64,000 bases of DNA from Arthrobacter sp. ZGTC412 (lineage in GTDB: Bacteria > Actinomycetota > Actinomycetes > Actinomycetales > Micrococcaceae), in contig NZ_PJII01000008.1 in assembly GCF_002929215.1 (NCBI RefSeq), forward strand, positions 1-64,000, given 5' to 3'. Positions 56,353 through 64,000 of the stretch are shown one piece after another. The position numbers and the translations under genes were made by a program. Numbering within the stretch: the first letter of the stretch is position 1; the number at the start of each line of letters is the position of its first letter. The notes under the pieces are model-generated. The model did not search any database. It saw nothing but the letters and a program-made list of their open reading frames with translations, and was not told where the DNA came from.

Positions 56353-57378
56353 ATGACCGCCTTCCTGCTGGACGTGGACACGGGCATTGACGACGCCCTG
56401 GCCCTCGCCTACCTCGCCGCCCTGCCGGACACGGAGTTCGTCTCCGTCACCTCCACTCCGGGAAACGTTGATGTTGACCAGGTGGCGCGCAACACCCTGG
56501 CACTGCTGGAACTGTGTGGCCGCCATGGGGTGGAAGTGGCCATCGGTGCCCGCGAACCGCTGGCCATACCACTGCTGACCACCCCCGAAACGCACGGCCC
56601 CCAAGGCCTCGGTTACGCGGTCCTGCCGGAACCGGCCGGCAGTGTGTCGGCGCGCAACGCCGTCGACCTGTGGGTGGAACACGCCCGGGCCCGGCCGGGG
56701 GAGCTGACCGCCCTCATCACCGCACCCCTGACCAACTTTGCGCTGGCACTGCGGCAGGAGCCGCAACTGCCGGAGCTACTGGCCAAGGTGGTGATTATGG
56801 GCGGCAGCTTCTATCACCAGGGCAATACAACGCCCACCGCAGAGTGGAACACGCACGTGGACCCGCACGCGGCCAAGGAAGTCTATGCCGCTTTCCAGGG
56901 CATGCCGCTGGAGAAGCTCCCCATCGTCTGCTCCCTGGATACCACAGAGCGGATGGAGCTGCACCCCGTACATGTCCGGCAGCTGGCAGAGGCGTCCGGG
57001 GCGAAGGTTCCCGAACTGGTGCTGTCCGAACAGCCGGAGGGCCAGCGCAGCACGTCCGACAACACCCTGGTCCGGCACCTGTCCGATGCGCTGCGGTTCT
57101 ACTTCGAGTTCCACCGCCGCTACGACCAGGGCTACCTGGCCCACGTCCACGACTACTTCGCCGCCGGCGTCGCAGCCGGCACCCTCGGCTTCGATTCGCG
57201 TCCCGCCACAGTTGACGTCGAAACCGGCTCAAAGATGCTGATTGGCACCACCGTTGCGGACTTCCGCGGCCTCTGGGGCCAGCCGCCGAACGCCCGGGTG
57301 GTGTCCGCCAACTATCCGGAAGCTGCCTTCCGCGAGCTGGTGGACGCCGTCGGGAGCCTGGCCCGACGCGTCGGCTGA
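56353..57378 (+). CDS. Nucleoside hydrolase (IunH/RihA family)
   Basis: The 341-residue protein hydrolyses N-glycosidic bonds of nucleosides. The calcium-binding motif DVDTGIDDALAL is at residues 7-18, with MGGSF near 150 and the active-site AEWNTHVDPHAA near 165. The C-terminal half has SLDTTERM, where a Thr and Asp often contact the ribose. Specificity cannot be read from sequence. It follows the aldo/keto reductase by 7 nt, and an ECF transporter follows after a 162-bp leader, suggesting that nucleosides or bases are imported and cleaved. Confidence 0.9.
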   Translation: MTAFLLDVDTGIDDALALAYLAALPDTEFVSVTSTPGNVDVDQVARNTLALLELCGRHGVEVAIGAREPLAIPLLTTPETHGPQGLGYAVLPEPAGSVSARNAVDLWVEHARARPGELTALITAPLTNFALALRQEPQLPELLAKVVIMGGSFYHQGNTTPTAEWNTHVDPHAAKEVYAAFQGMPLEKLPIVCSLDTTERMELHPVHVRQLAEASGAKVPELVLSEQPEGQRSTSDNTLVRHLSDALRFYFEFHRRYDQGYLAHVHDYFAAGVAAGTLGFDSRPATVDVETGSKMLIGTTVADFRGLWGQPPNARVVSANYPEAAFRELVDAVGSLARRVG

Positions 57379-57419
57379 GCGCTCCCCGAACCCTTCGCGG
57401 GCCGCCCGGGCAGCCGCGG

Positions 57420-57540
57420 TAGAATAGTCGGCGGACCGGACAGGCGCAGCTGCCTGGCGGCAGCTGCCGAGGTGACATAAGCAGCGTTCCATTCCGGCCC
57501 CGGATTCCCGGGCCGGCCGTGCGCACCCCGAAGGAACTCC
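57420..57540 (+). promoter_or_regulatory. Hairpin-rich leader before the ECF transporter genes
   Basis: A TAGAAT hexamer (57420-57425) could be a -10 element, though I see no good -35. The roughly 110-nt leader has a hairpin CAGCTGCC-TGGC-GGCAGCTG (57447-57466) and another CCGGCCC/GGGCCGG (57494-57516) just ahead of the Shine-Dalgarno sequence. It might be an attenuator or riboswitch. It does not show the TPP or cobalamin consensus. Confidence 0.4.
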
Positions 57541-58359
57541 ATGTCATCGCCCTCCCTGACGCTGCCGTCCCCGGCACCGGCCGCCGCCCGTAAACGCCGC
57601 GTACTGGAAATCCTCGGTGCCCTGGCCATCGCCGGCACTTACATCTACCTCGTCCTCAACCAGCCTGCAGACATCACCGGCGGCCCCGGAAGCGCCTCGG
57701 CCCTGATTGCCCTGTCCGGTTTCCTTGTAGGCGCCATCCTGCTCGTCGTCGCTGTCCTTCCTACCCTGCCGACATCAACCATGGTGCTGATCCCTGTTGC
57801 CCTGGTGCTGAACATCGTGCTCGGCCAGTTCGTAGGCAGCACCCTGGTCCCGTTCTACCTCGACGCCATCGGTACGGTACTGATTGCTGTCCTCGCCGGC
57901 CCGGCGGCCGGCGCAGCAACCGGCGCGTTGAGCAGCATCGTCTGGTCCTTCTTCAACCCCACCGTTCTGCCATTCGCCGCCGGCGCGGCACTGATCGGCT
58001 GCCTCGCAGGCCTGGCTGCCCGTTACGGACTCTTCCGCCGTTTCTACCTGGCCCCCGTCGCCGGATTCCTTACCGGCATCATCGGCGGAGTGGTATCGGC
58101 CCCGGTGGCGGCCTTCGTCTTCGGCGGCACGTCCGGCGTGGCCACCGGAGCCATCGTCAGCGCCTTCCGTTCCATGGGGGACACCCTCCTGGCCGCCATC
58201 ACCAAGCAGGCCCTCATCTCCGACCCCATGGACAAGGCCATCGTGTTCGCTGCCGTTGCCGTGCTGGTCTACGCCCTGCCCCGCCGCGCCAGCCTGCAGT
58301 TCCCGTTCGTCCGGCGGCACCGCGTGCTGGCGGGCAAGGCGCCTGAACAGGGCTCCTGA
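57541..58359 (+). CDS. ECF transporter S component
   Basis: The 272-residue substrate-binding membrane subunit of an energy-coupling-factor importer has about seven hydrophobic helices: an N-terminal segment (LEILGALAIAGTYIYLVL), a long central bundle with FYLDAIGTVLIAVLAGPAAGAATGALSSIVWSFF, which is S-component-like, and APVAAFVFGG. The ligand is unknown; the adjacent nucleoside hydrolase suggests a nucleoside, base or nucleoside-derived vitamin. An AAGGAA precedes the ATG. Confidence 0.85.
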   Translation: MSSPSLTLPSPAPAAARKRRVLEILGALAIAGTYIYLVLNQPADITGGPGSASALIALSGFLVGAILLVVAVLPTLPTSTMVLIPVALVLNIVLGQFVGSTLVPFYLDAIGTVLIAVLAGPAAGAATGALSSIVWSFFNPTVLPFAAGAALIGCLAGLAARYGLFRRFYLAPVAGFLTGIIGGVVSAPVAAFVFGGTSGVATGAIVSAFRSMGDTLLAAITKQALISDPMDKAIVFAAVAVLVYALPRRASLQFPFVRRHRVLAGKAPEQGS

Positions 58360-58369
58360 CCACCTGCCC

Positions 58370-59107
58370 ATGCGACTGCATCCACTGACCTCCCTCGCCG
58401 TTGCCGGCAGTACGGCGGTCATTACGACGGCGGCCGCGAGCTGGCCGCTGTCCCTCGCAGTGATCGCGGCCGCGGTGGGTCTCTCGGCTTTGGGCGGCAC
58501 GCTCCGCCCGCTGCTGCCCGCGGCCGCTGCCGTCCTGGTGCCGCTGTGTTTGTCGCTGCTGGTCCTGCACGGCCTGTTTTTCCCGGAAGGGGTTTCCGTG
58601 CTGGCCCAGTGGGGCCCCGCGCGCGTCACCACTGAAGGGCTTTCCTTTGCACTCCAGCGGGCAGCGCAGCTCTCGGCAGCCGTCCTGGCCCTCCTGGTGT
58701 TCTCCTTCAGCGTCAACGTTCCCGACCTGGTGGCAGCGTTGCCCGCGAAAGGCATCCAGGGCCGGGTCGCCTTCGTGCTGGCGTCCACCCTGACCCTGAT
58801 GCCTGCCGCCGCGTCCCGGCTGCAACGCATCAGGCAGGCCCAGGAAGCGCGCGGGCTCGTCATCCGCCGTGGCCTGCTGCACCGGATGGCAGCTTTCCGG
58901 CTGCAGGCCGTTCCCCTGGTGTCGGCGCTGGTGGAGGAAGCCGGAACCCGCGGCTCCGCGCTCGATGCCCGCGGCTTCGGCAGCACTGGCCCCCGCACCA
59001 GCTACCGGGAAGTGCCGGACCGGCCCCTTGAGCGGTTGCTGCGCACTTTCCTGCTACTGGCCGCGGTGGTTGCGGTGGCGGCCCGGCTGTGGCAGGCGGG
59101 CGGCTAG
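58370..59107 (+). CDS. ECF transporter T component (EcfT)
   Basis: The 245-residue transmembrane subunit links the S component to the ATPases. The two Ala-Arg-Gly signatures of EcfT are present, in AQEARGLVIRRG (about 165) and LDARGFGS (about 206). Both lie on coupling helices that contact the ATPase. It starts 10 bp after the S component stop, and its stop is directly followed by the GTG of the ATPase gene. Confidence 0.9.
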   Translation: MRLHPLTSLAVAGSTAVITTAAASWPLSLAVIAAAVGLSALGGTLRPLLPAAAAVLVPLCLSLLVLHGLFFPEGVSVLAQWGPARVTTEGLSFALQRAAQLSAAVLALLVFSFSVNVPDLVAALPAKGIQGRVAFVLASTLTLMPAAASRLQRIRQAQEARGLVIRRGLLHRMAAFRLQAVPLVSALVEEAGTRGSALDARGFGSTGPRTSYREVPDRPLERLLRTFLLLAAVVAVAARLWQAGG

Positions 59108-60655
59108 GTGCATCCCTCCACTGCCCTCAGCGCAGGAATCAGGAGCTTTACGTTCCACGAGGAGGACTCGCCCGTCCTTCGCGACGTAGACCTCTCCTTT
59201 GCGCCCGGAACCCTCACAGTGATCCTTGGCGGGTCCGGAAGCGGCAAGTCCACGCTGGGCCGGCTCCTCGCGGGCTGGCTGTCACCCGGGACAAGAGGAA
59301 GCCTGCACGGGCACCTCGAACTTGCGGGGACCAGGCTCCACTTCAACGGAAGCGCCGACGATCCCCGAATCAACCCTGCCCAATGGGGTGTACAGGTGGG
59401 GTTCGTCCCGCAGGACGCCTCAAGCGCCTTGTCCACGGTCAGGGCCACCGTGGCCGAAGAACTGGCTTTCGGCCTCGAAAACGCTGGCGTGGACCGGGCC
59501 GCCATGAAGGCAGCCGTGAAGCGCACCGCGGACCTGCTCGGACTGAACCGGCTGCTGGACCGCCACCCTGGCACCCTTTCCGGCGGGCAACTGCGGCGCC
59601 TGGCCATTGGCTGTGCGGTCATCGCGGAGCCGGCCGTCCTGGTCCTGGACGAGCCTCTTGCCTCCCTTGACGCAGCCGGGACGGATGAACTGGCGTTCCT
59701 GCTGCGCAGGCTCTTGGCCGGCGGCACCGCCGTCGTCGTCCTCAGCCAGGCGATCGACGGGGCGCTGCTTGAGGCCGACTGGTGGATAGTCCTCGACGGC
59801 GGCACGGTGACGGCCAGCGGCACGCCGGAGGACCTGCACGCGGCGCCCGAATGTTTGCCGGCCGCGATCCGGCGGCCCGGCCCTGAGCCGAAGTCGAGAA
59901 TGCCGGCACGGGGCAGCGCAACATGGGGTGCTCAGGCTGCTGCCGAGCCCATCTTGGAGCTCCGGGGTGTGGCCTTCGGATACCACGGCAACCCGGGCCG
60001 CGGCAGGAAGGCCAAGGCGGCCACCCGCGGTGCCAGCGGGCATGAGCTCAACACGGTGCTGTTGGGGATTGACCTGGTGCTCTTGCCGGGGGAGATCGTC
60101 GCCGTCACCGGAGCCAACGGCGCGGGTAAATCCACGCTCCTGCGCCATCTCAACGGATTGCTGCGGCCCACATCGGGCAGCGTTCTCCTCAACGGGAAGG
60201 ACATTGCCCGCGTGCCCGTCGGCGAGGTGGCTGCTTCCGTGGGACTGCTTTTCCAGAACCCGCGCGACCAGCTCTTCGAACGGACTGCTGCCCGGGAGGT
60301 CCGGTTCGGTTTGGACCGGAGGTTCGGCGCCGACGAGGCGGCCGACAGAACCGCCGCCGCCTTGGCGGCCGTGGGCTTGGCTGAAGCCGCGCACGGCCAC
60401 CCGGCCGAGTTGCCCGCCTCCGGCCAGCGGCTACTGGCGCTGGCCACGGTCCTTGCCCGACGGCCGGCCGTCCTGGCTCTGGACGAGCCCACGGTTGCCC
60501 TGGACGGAAATGGCCTTGCTGTGCTGGACACCGCGGTCCGTTCCGCAGCAGCGGCCGGCGCCGCCGTCGTCCTGGTCACCCATGACGTGCCCTACGCGCG
60601 TTCGGTGGCGGACCGCCTGTTAGCGCTCGACGGCGGGCGGCTGCTGGGCAACTGA
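59108..60655 (+). CDS. ECF transporter double ATPase component (EcfA-EcfA' fusion)
   Basis: The protein has 515 residues with two ABC ATPase domains. Domain 1: Walker A GGSGSGKST (about 41), signature LSGGQLRRLAIG, Walker B VLVLDEPLASLD. Domain 2: Walker A GANGAGKST (about 335), the signature degenerated to LPASGQRLLALA, Walker B VLALDEPTVALD and H-loop VTHDVPYA. The domain 1 H-loop reads LSQAID, with Gln in place of His. The two ATP sites are therefore unequal. The GTG start follows the T component without a gap. A terminator follows. Confidence 0.92.
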   Translation: MHPSTALSAGIRSFTFHEEDSPVLRDVDLSFAPGTLTVILGGSGSGKSTLGRLLAGWLSPGTRGSLHGHLELAGTRLHFNGSADDPRINPAQWGVQVGFVPQDASSALSTVRATVAEELAFGLENAGVDRAAMKAAVKRTADLLGLNRLLDRHPGTLSGGQLRRLAIGCAVIAEPAVLVLDEPLASLDAAGTDELAFLLRRLLAGGTAVVVLSQAIDGALLEADWWIVLDGGTVTASGTPEDLHAAPECLPAAIRRPGPEPKSRMPARGSATWGAQAAAEPILELRGVAFGYHGNPGRGRKAKAATRGASGHELNTVLLGIDLVLLPGEIVAVTGANGAGKSTLLRHLNGLLRPTSGSVLLNGKDIARVPVGEVAASVGLLFQNPRDQLFERTAAREVRFGLDRRFGADEAADRTAAALAAVGLAEAAHGHPAELPASGQRLLALATVLARRPAVLALDEPTVALDGNGLAVLDTAVRSAAAAGAAVVLVTHDVPYARSVADRLLALDGGRLLGN

Positions 60656-60674
60656 CATCGGCGCCTGCGTGCAA

Positions 60675-60708
60675 AAGGGCTCCGTCCGGAAGTATGGACG
60701 AAGCCCTT
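60675..60708. terminator. Bidirectional terminator between the ECF and beta-oxidation operons
   Basis: AAGGGCT (60675-60681) pairs with AGCCCTT (60702-60708), and CGTCC with GGACG inside it. The 8-nt loop is GGAAGTAT. It lies between the convergent ECF ATPase and FadB-like genes. Confidence 0.75.
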
Positions 60709-60735
60709 CTGCGTTTGCCCGTGGAGGGCACGCAG

Positions 60736-62913
60736 TTAGACGCCGGCGGGCTGGCCTGCCGGGCGGGAGGCAACCCCGGGCGGGAGGAACCGCTTGCCGT
60801 TGACCCGCTCCGAGGCGCCAACCCGATCCAGGTACGGGGTGATGCCGCCCAGGAACATCGGCCAGCCGGCACCAAGGATCATGCAGAGGTCGATGTCTTC
60901 CGGTCCGGCCACCACCCCTTCTTCCAGCATCAGGCCAATTTCCTCTGCGAGGGCATCCTGGGTGCGCCGCAGAACTTCCTCCGAGCTGGAGGGATTGGTC
61001 CCGAAGGACATCAGCGACAACGTGGACTGCGGGATCTCCTGCTGGCCGTCCCCGCCGCGAGCCCACAGGCTCTTCACGCCGTTATCGATCAGTTTCTGCA
61101 GGTTGGCGGATACCGTAAACCGTTCACCGAAGGCGGCATGCAGCGACTCCTGGACATGCTGGGCCACGGGGAGTCCCACCATGGCGCCGAGGGTGAAGGG
61201 GGTCATCGGCAGGCCCATCGGGCGCAGGGCGTCGTCCGCCACTTCAGCGGGGGTGCCTTCATCAAAGGCGGCTGTGACTTCGCCCATGAGCCGCAGCAGG
61301 ATCCGGTTGACCACGAACGCAGCGGCATCCTTGACCAGCACGCCTGTCTTTTTCAGGGCCTTTGCGAGCTCAAAGGCCGTGGCCAGCACCGCGTCGTCGG
61401 TCCTTGGGGCGCGGACAATCTCCAGCAGCGGCATCACAGCCACCGGGTTGAAGAAGTGGAAGCCCACCAGCCGTTCCGGGTGCTTCAGGTCCTCGGCCAT
61501 GGCCGTCACGGACAGCGAGGACGTGTTGGTGGCCAGGATGCATTCCGGGGTAACGATCGCCTCCAGCTCGGCAAACACCTGCTTCTTGACGTTCAGCTCC
61601 TCGAAGACGGCTTCGATCACGAAGTCGGCGTCGGCGAACACGTCCTTGGATACCGAACCCGTCACCAGCGCCTTCGTGCGGTTGGCGGCGTCCTGGCTGA
61701 TCCGTTTTTTGCCCAGCAGCTTGTCCACTTCGGCGTGGACGTAGCCCACGCCTTTGTCCACCCGGGCCTGGTCGATGTCTGTCATCACCACGGGCACCTT
61801 GAGCTGGCGGGCGAAGAGCAGCGCCAGCTGGCTCGCCATCAGGCCGGCGCCCACAACGCCCACCTTGGTGACCGGACGCGCCAGCTTGCGGTCCGGAGCG
61901 CCTGCCGGACGCTTGGACCGCTTTTGGACCAGATCCAGGAAGGCGTACACGGTGGCACGGAATTCGTCGGTCTGCATCAGTTCTGCGAGGGTTTCGCATT
62001 CGAGCGCAGCGGACTCGGCCTGGGTCATGGTGCGGTTGCCCTCGAGGATGTCCAGGACCTTGGCCGGGGCGGGTGCCGCGTTGGACGTTTTGGCTTCCAC
62101 CAGCGCCCGCCCGGCAGATACGGCGGCGGCCCACCGTGTTGCTGTGTCCGGATCGGCGGGGGCGACGGCGTTGGCACGTTCCGCCGTCGTTTCGCCCGTG
62201 ATGACTTTCGCGGCCCAGGCAAGGGACTGCTCCAGGAAGTCCGCCGGCTCGAACATGGCGTCGGCGATGCCGAGTTCGAAGGCCTGGGGGCCGGTCAGCG
62301 TCCGGTTGTTGCTCAAGGGGTTTTCGATCATGACCTTCACGGCATTTTCCGGACCGATAAGGCGCGGCAGGATATACACTCCGCCCCAGCCCGGCACCAG
62401 GCCGATGAACGCCTCCGGCAACGCCAGCGCGCCGGCTCCTGTGGACACTGTTCGATAGGTGGACTGCAGGGCAATCTCCAGGCCGCCGCCGAGCGCTGCA
62501 CCGTTGATAAAGGCGAAACTTGGCACGCCCAGGTTGGCCAAAGTGCTGTAGACATCGTGGCCCAGCTGGGCCATCCACAATCCATGCTCGCGTTTGTCCA
62601 GGGTCTTGACCGTGGAAAGGTCAGCGCCGGCCACCAGGTAGTACGGCTTACCAGTGACGCCCACTCCTACGATTTCGCCGCGCTGGGCCCGCTCCCGGAG
62701 TTCCTCGAGCACGGTGCCAAGTTCCACCAGGGTGTTGGGCCCCAAAGTGGTGGGTTTGGAGTGGTCCAGGCCGTTGTCCAGCGTGATGAGGGCGAACGTG
62801 CCGGGACTTCCCTGTCCGGCTGGAGCCGGGAGTTCTATGTCCTGGACGTAGGAATGAGTCACGGTTTCGTTGGGGAAGAGGACGGCAAGCTGGGTGAAAT
62901 CTACGGCGCTCAT
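60736..62913 (-). CDS. 3-Hydroxyacyl-CoA dehydrogenase/enoyl-CoA hydratase (FadB-like)
   Basis: The 725-residue multifunctional beta-oxidation enzyme has an N-terminal crotonase domain (about 1-290) with both catalytic glutamates in GAALGGGLEIALQ and ALPEAFIGLVPGWGG. After a linker, the NAD-binding domain has KVGVVGAGLMASQLALLFA (about 348-366). The active-site histidine lies in VGFHFFNPVAVMPLLEIV, and a C-terminal 3HCDH domain follows. It oxidises 3-hydroxyacyl-CoA and hydrates enoyl-CoA. The ATG at 62911-62913 overlaps the thiolase stop in ATGA, giving a thiolase-FadB operon. Confidence 0.94.
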   Translation of the reverse strand: MSAVDFTQLAVLFPNETVTHSYVQDIELPAPAGQGSPGTFALITLDNGLDHSKPTTLGPNTLVELGTVLEELRERAQRGEIVGVGVTGKPYYLVAGADLSTVKTLDKREHGLWMAQLGHDVYSTLANLGVPSFAFINGAALGGGLEIALQSTYRTVSTGAGALALPEAFIGLVPGWGGVYILPRLIGPENAVKVMIENPLSNNRTLTGPQAFELGIADAMFEPADFLEQSLAWAAKVITGETTAERANAVAPADPDTATRWAAAVSAGRALVEAKTSNAAPAPAKVLDILEGNRTMTQAESAALECETLAELMQTDEFRATVYAFLDLVQKRSKRPAGAPDRKLARPVTKVGVVGAGLMASQLALLFARQLKVPVVMTDIDQARVDKGVGYVHAEVDKLLGKKRISQDAANRTKALVTGSVSKDVFADADFVIEAVFEELNVKKQVFAELEAIVTPECILATNTSSLSVTAMAEDLKHPERLVGFHFFNPVAVMPLLEIVRAPRTDDAVLATAFELAKALKKTGVLVKDAAAFVVNRILLRLMGEVTAAFDEGTPAEVADDALRPMGLPMTPFTLGAMVGLPVAQHVQESLHAAFGERFTVSANLQKLIDNGVKSLWARGGDGQQEIPQSTLSLMSFGTNPSSSEEVLRRTQDALAEEIGLMLEEGVVAGPEDIDLCMILGAGWPMFLGGITPYLDRVGASERVNGKRFLPPGVASRPAGQPAGV

Positions 62914-64000
62914 GCTGCTCCTTCGGAAACGGTTGCGGTGGTTGCGGCGGATTCCCCTTGCCGGGCCCCGCTGTAGTCGGCGTGGTACGGGTTCTCCCAA
63001 ATGACGGTGGCACCCATTCCCAGTCCCACGCACATGGTGGTGATGCCATACCGCACGGAAGGGTCCTCCTCGAACTGCCGGGCGAGCTGGTTCATCAGCC
63101 GCACTCCCGAGGAGGCGAGCGGGTGGCCCACGGCAATGGCTCCGCCGTAGCGGTTGACCCGGGGATCGTCGTCGGCGATGCCGAAGTGTTCCAGGAAGCT
63201 CAGTACCTGGACGGCAAAGGCTTCGTTAATTTCGAACAGGCCGATGTCCTCGATGGAGAGCCCTGCGTTTTTCAGGGCCTTCTCCGTGGCGGGAACGGGG
63301 CCGATGCCCATTACCTCGGGCTCGACTCCGGCGTAGGCGTAGCTGACCAGGCGCATGCGGACGGGCAGCCCGAGCTCGATTGCGGTTTCGGCCGATGCCA
63401 GGATGGCTGCGGTGGCGCCGTCGTTCAAACCTGCGGCGTTTCCTGCTGTGACACGGCCGTGGGACCGGAACGGTGTGCGGAGGGTGGCAAGGTCCGCCAT
63501 GGTGGTGCCCGGCCGGGGCGGCTCGTCCACGGTATTGAGGGTCCAGCCCTGGCCGGGCTTCAGGGTCGCTACGGGCACCAGGTCCTGCTGGATCCGGCCC
63601 TTGCTGCGGGCTTCATCAAATTTCCGCTGCGACGCCACCGCGTAGGCATCAGTCCGTTTCTTCGTGATGGAGGGAAAACGGTCGTGCAGGTTCTCGGCGG
63701 TGTTCCCCATGTTGAGCGCTGCAGGATCGACCAGCCGTTCAGACATAAACCGCGGGTTGGGGTCCGCTCCCGAGCCCATCGGGTGGTTGCCCATGTGCTC
63801 AACGCCGCCGGCTATCACCACGTCGTAGGCGCCAAAACCGATGCCCCCGGCGGTGGAGGTGACGGCGGTCATGGCCCCGGCGCACATGCGGTCAATCGCG
63901 AAGCCTGGAACAGTCCTGGGGAGCCCGGCCAGGAGGGCTGCCGTCCGGCCGAGCGTCAGGCCCTGGTCACCGCTTTGGGTGGTGGCCGCAATGGCCACCT
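62910..64000 (-). CDS. Acetyl-CoA C-acyltransferase (thiolase), N-terminus outside the window
   Basis: About 363 residues are visible; the start lies beyond the window end. The nucleophilic cysteine is in VPGFAIDRMCAGAMTAV, the general-base His in GGAIAVGHPLASSGVRL, and the second cysteine in TMCVGLGMGA. NEAFAVQ and GAIAVGHP are typical of thiolases of the FadA type. It cleaves 3-ketoacyl-CoA in the final beta-oxidation step and is co-transcribed with the FadB-like gene. Confidence 0.93.
   Translation of the reverse strand, partial: VAIAATTQSGDQGLTLGRTAALLAGLPRTVPGFAIDRMCAGAMTAVTSTAGGIGFGAYDVVIAGGVEHMGNHPMGSGADPNPRFMSERLVDPAALNMGNTAENLHDRFPSITKKRTDAYAVASQRKFDEARSKGRIQQDLVPVATLKPGQGWTLNTVDEPPRPGTTMADLATLRTPFRSHGRVTAGNAAGLNDGATAAILASAETAIELGLPVRMRLVSYAYAGVEPEVMGIGPVPATEKALKNAGLSIEDIGLFEINEAFAVQVLSFLEHFGIADDDPRVNRYGGAIAVGHPLASSGVRLMNQLARQFEEDPSVRYGITTMCVGLGMGATVIWENPYHADYSGARQGESAATTATVSEGAA

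Noticed and set aside
57420-57540. TPP or cobalamin riboswitch before the ECF genes
   Set aside because: Consensus sequence blocks for either class are absent; only generic hairpins are seen.
60694-62976. A long open frame on the + strand opposite the FadB-like gene
   Set aside because: It mirrors the complete coding sequence of a clear FadB-like enzyme, gives no recognisable protein motifs, and is a usual by-product of high GC and third-position bias.

Overview
The window is a gene-dense, high-GC chromosomal segment of an actinobacterium. Its SigA, SepH, duplicated-lipoyl E2, DUF4193, DUF3093, DUF3710, DUF3159 and DUF5998 proteins and its frequent GTG and TTG starts fit an Arthrobacter/Pseudarthrobacter-like member of the Micrococcaceae. 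Almost everything is core chromosome. No rRNA, tRNA, CRISPR array or prophage was seen. The only clearly decayed stretch is about 18.96-19.79 kb, between sigA and a DUF7455 gene.

Layout. 0-14.5 kb: lipoate and 2-oxoacid dehydrogenase functions (lipA 5' end, lipB, two-lipoyl-domain E2, lpdA), a membrane-anchored Ser/Thr-kinase-like protein, a TIGR01777 epimerase, a large tricorn-type S41 protease, an OsmC protein, a small four-helix membrane protein, leucyl aminopeptidase and a PAC2 protein. 14.6-18.9 kb: an MFS transporter, a DUF4192 protein and the primary sigma factor. 18.96-19.8 kb: an internally deleted dihydrofolate-reductase-family gene next to a shrunken ISL3-type transposase remnant. 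19.8-33.4 kb: a type IIA topoisomerase pair (parE on +, parC on -) flanking a respiratory island made of a BlaI/M56 regulator pair and a divergent cydA-cydB-cydDC operon. 33.5-38.9 kb: a GNAT/acyl-CoA-synthetase fusion, DUF5998, an alkaline-phosphatase-superfamily phosphodiesterase and thymidine kinase. 38.9-49.1 kb: sepH, DUF4193, DUF3093, dut, DUF3710, an OB-fold protein, DUF3159, two RCK (TrkA) proteins, an APC permease and a TrmA/RlmD-like methyltransferase. From memory this order closely matches the Mycobacterium tuberculosis Rv2689c-Rv2703 neighbourhood. 49.2-60.7 kb: acnA, dxs, then a chain of DUF402, an unknown gene, an aldo/keto reductase, a nucleoside hydrolase and a complete ECF importer (S, T and a double-ATPase A). 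60.7-64 kb: a fatty-acid beta-oxidation pair (FadB-like plus a thiolase cut by the window edge).

The most interesting signal is regulatory. Three perfect copies of the dyad TTCTAC-N5-GTAGAA lie between blaI and cydA, and a one-mismatch copy lies about 16 kb away, immediately upstream of the small membrane protein gene ending at 7764. This suggests that a BlaI/M56 pair without a penicillin-sensor domain controls cytochrome bd and an uncharacterised membrane protein. A second candidate system is the nucleoside hydrolase plus ECF importer, preceded by a hairpin-rich leader, which looks like a nucleoside or base salvage unit of unknown substrate.
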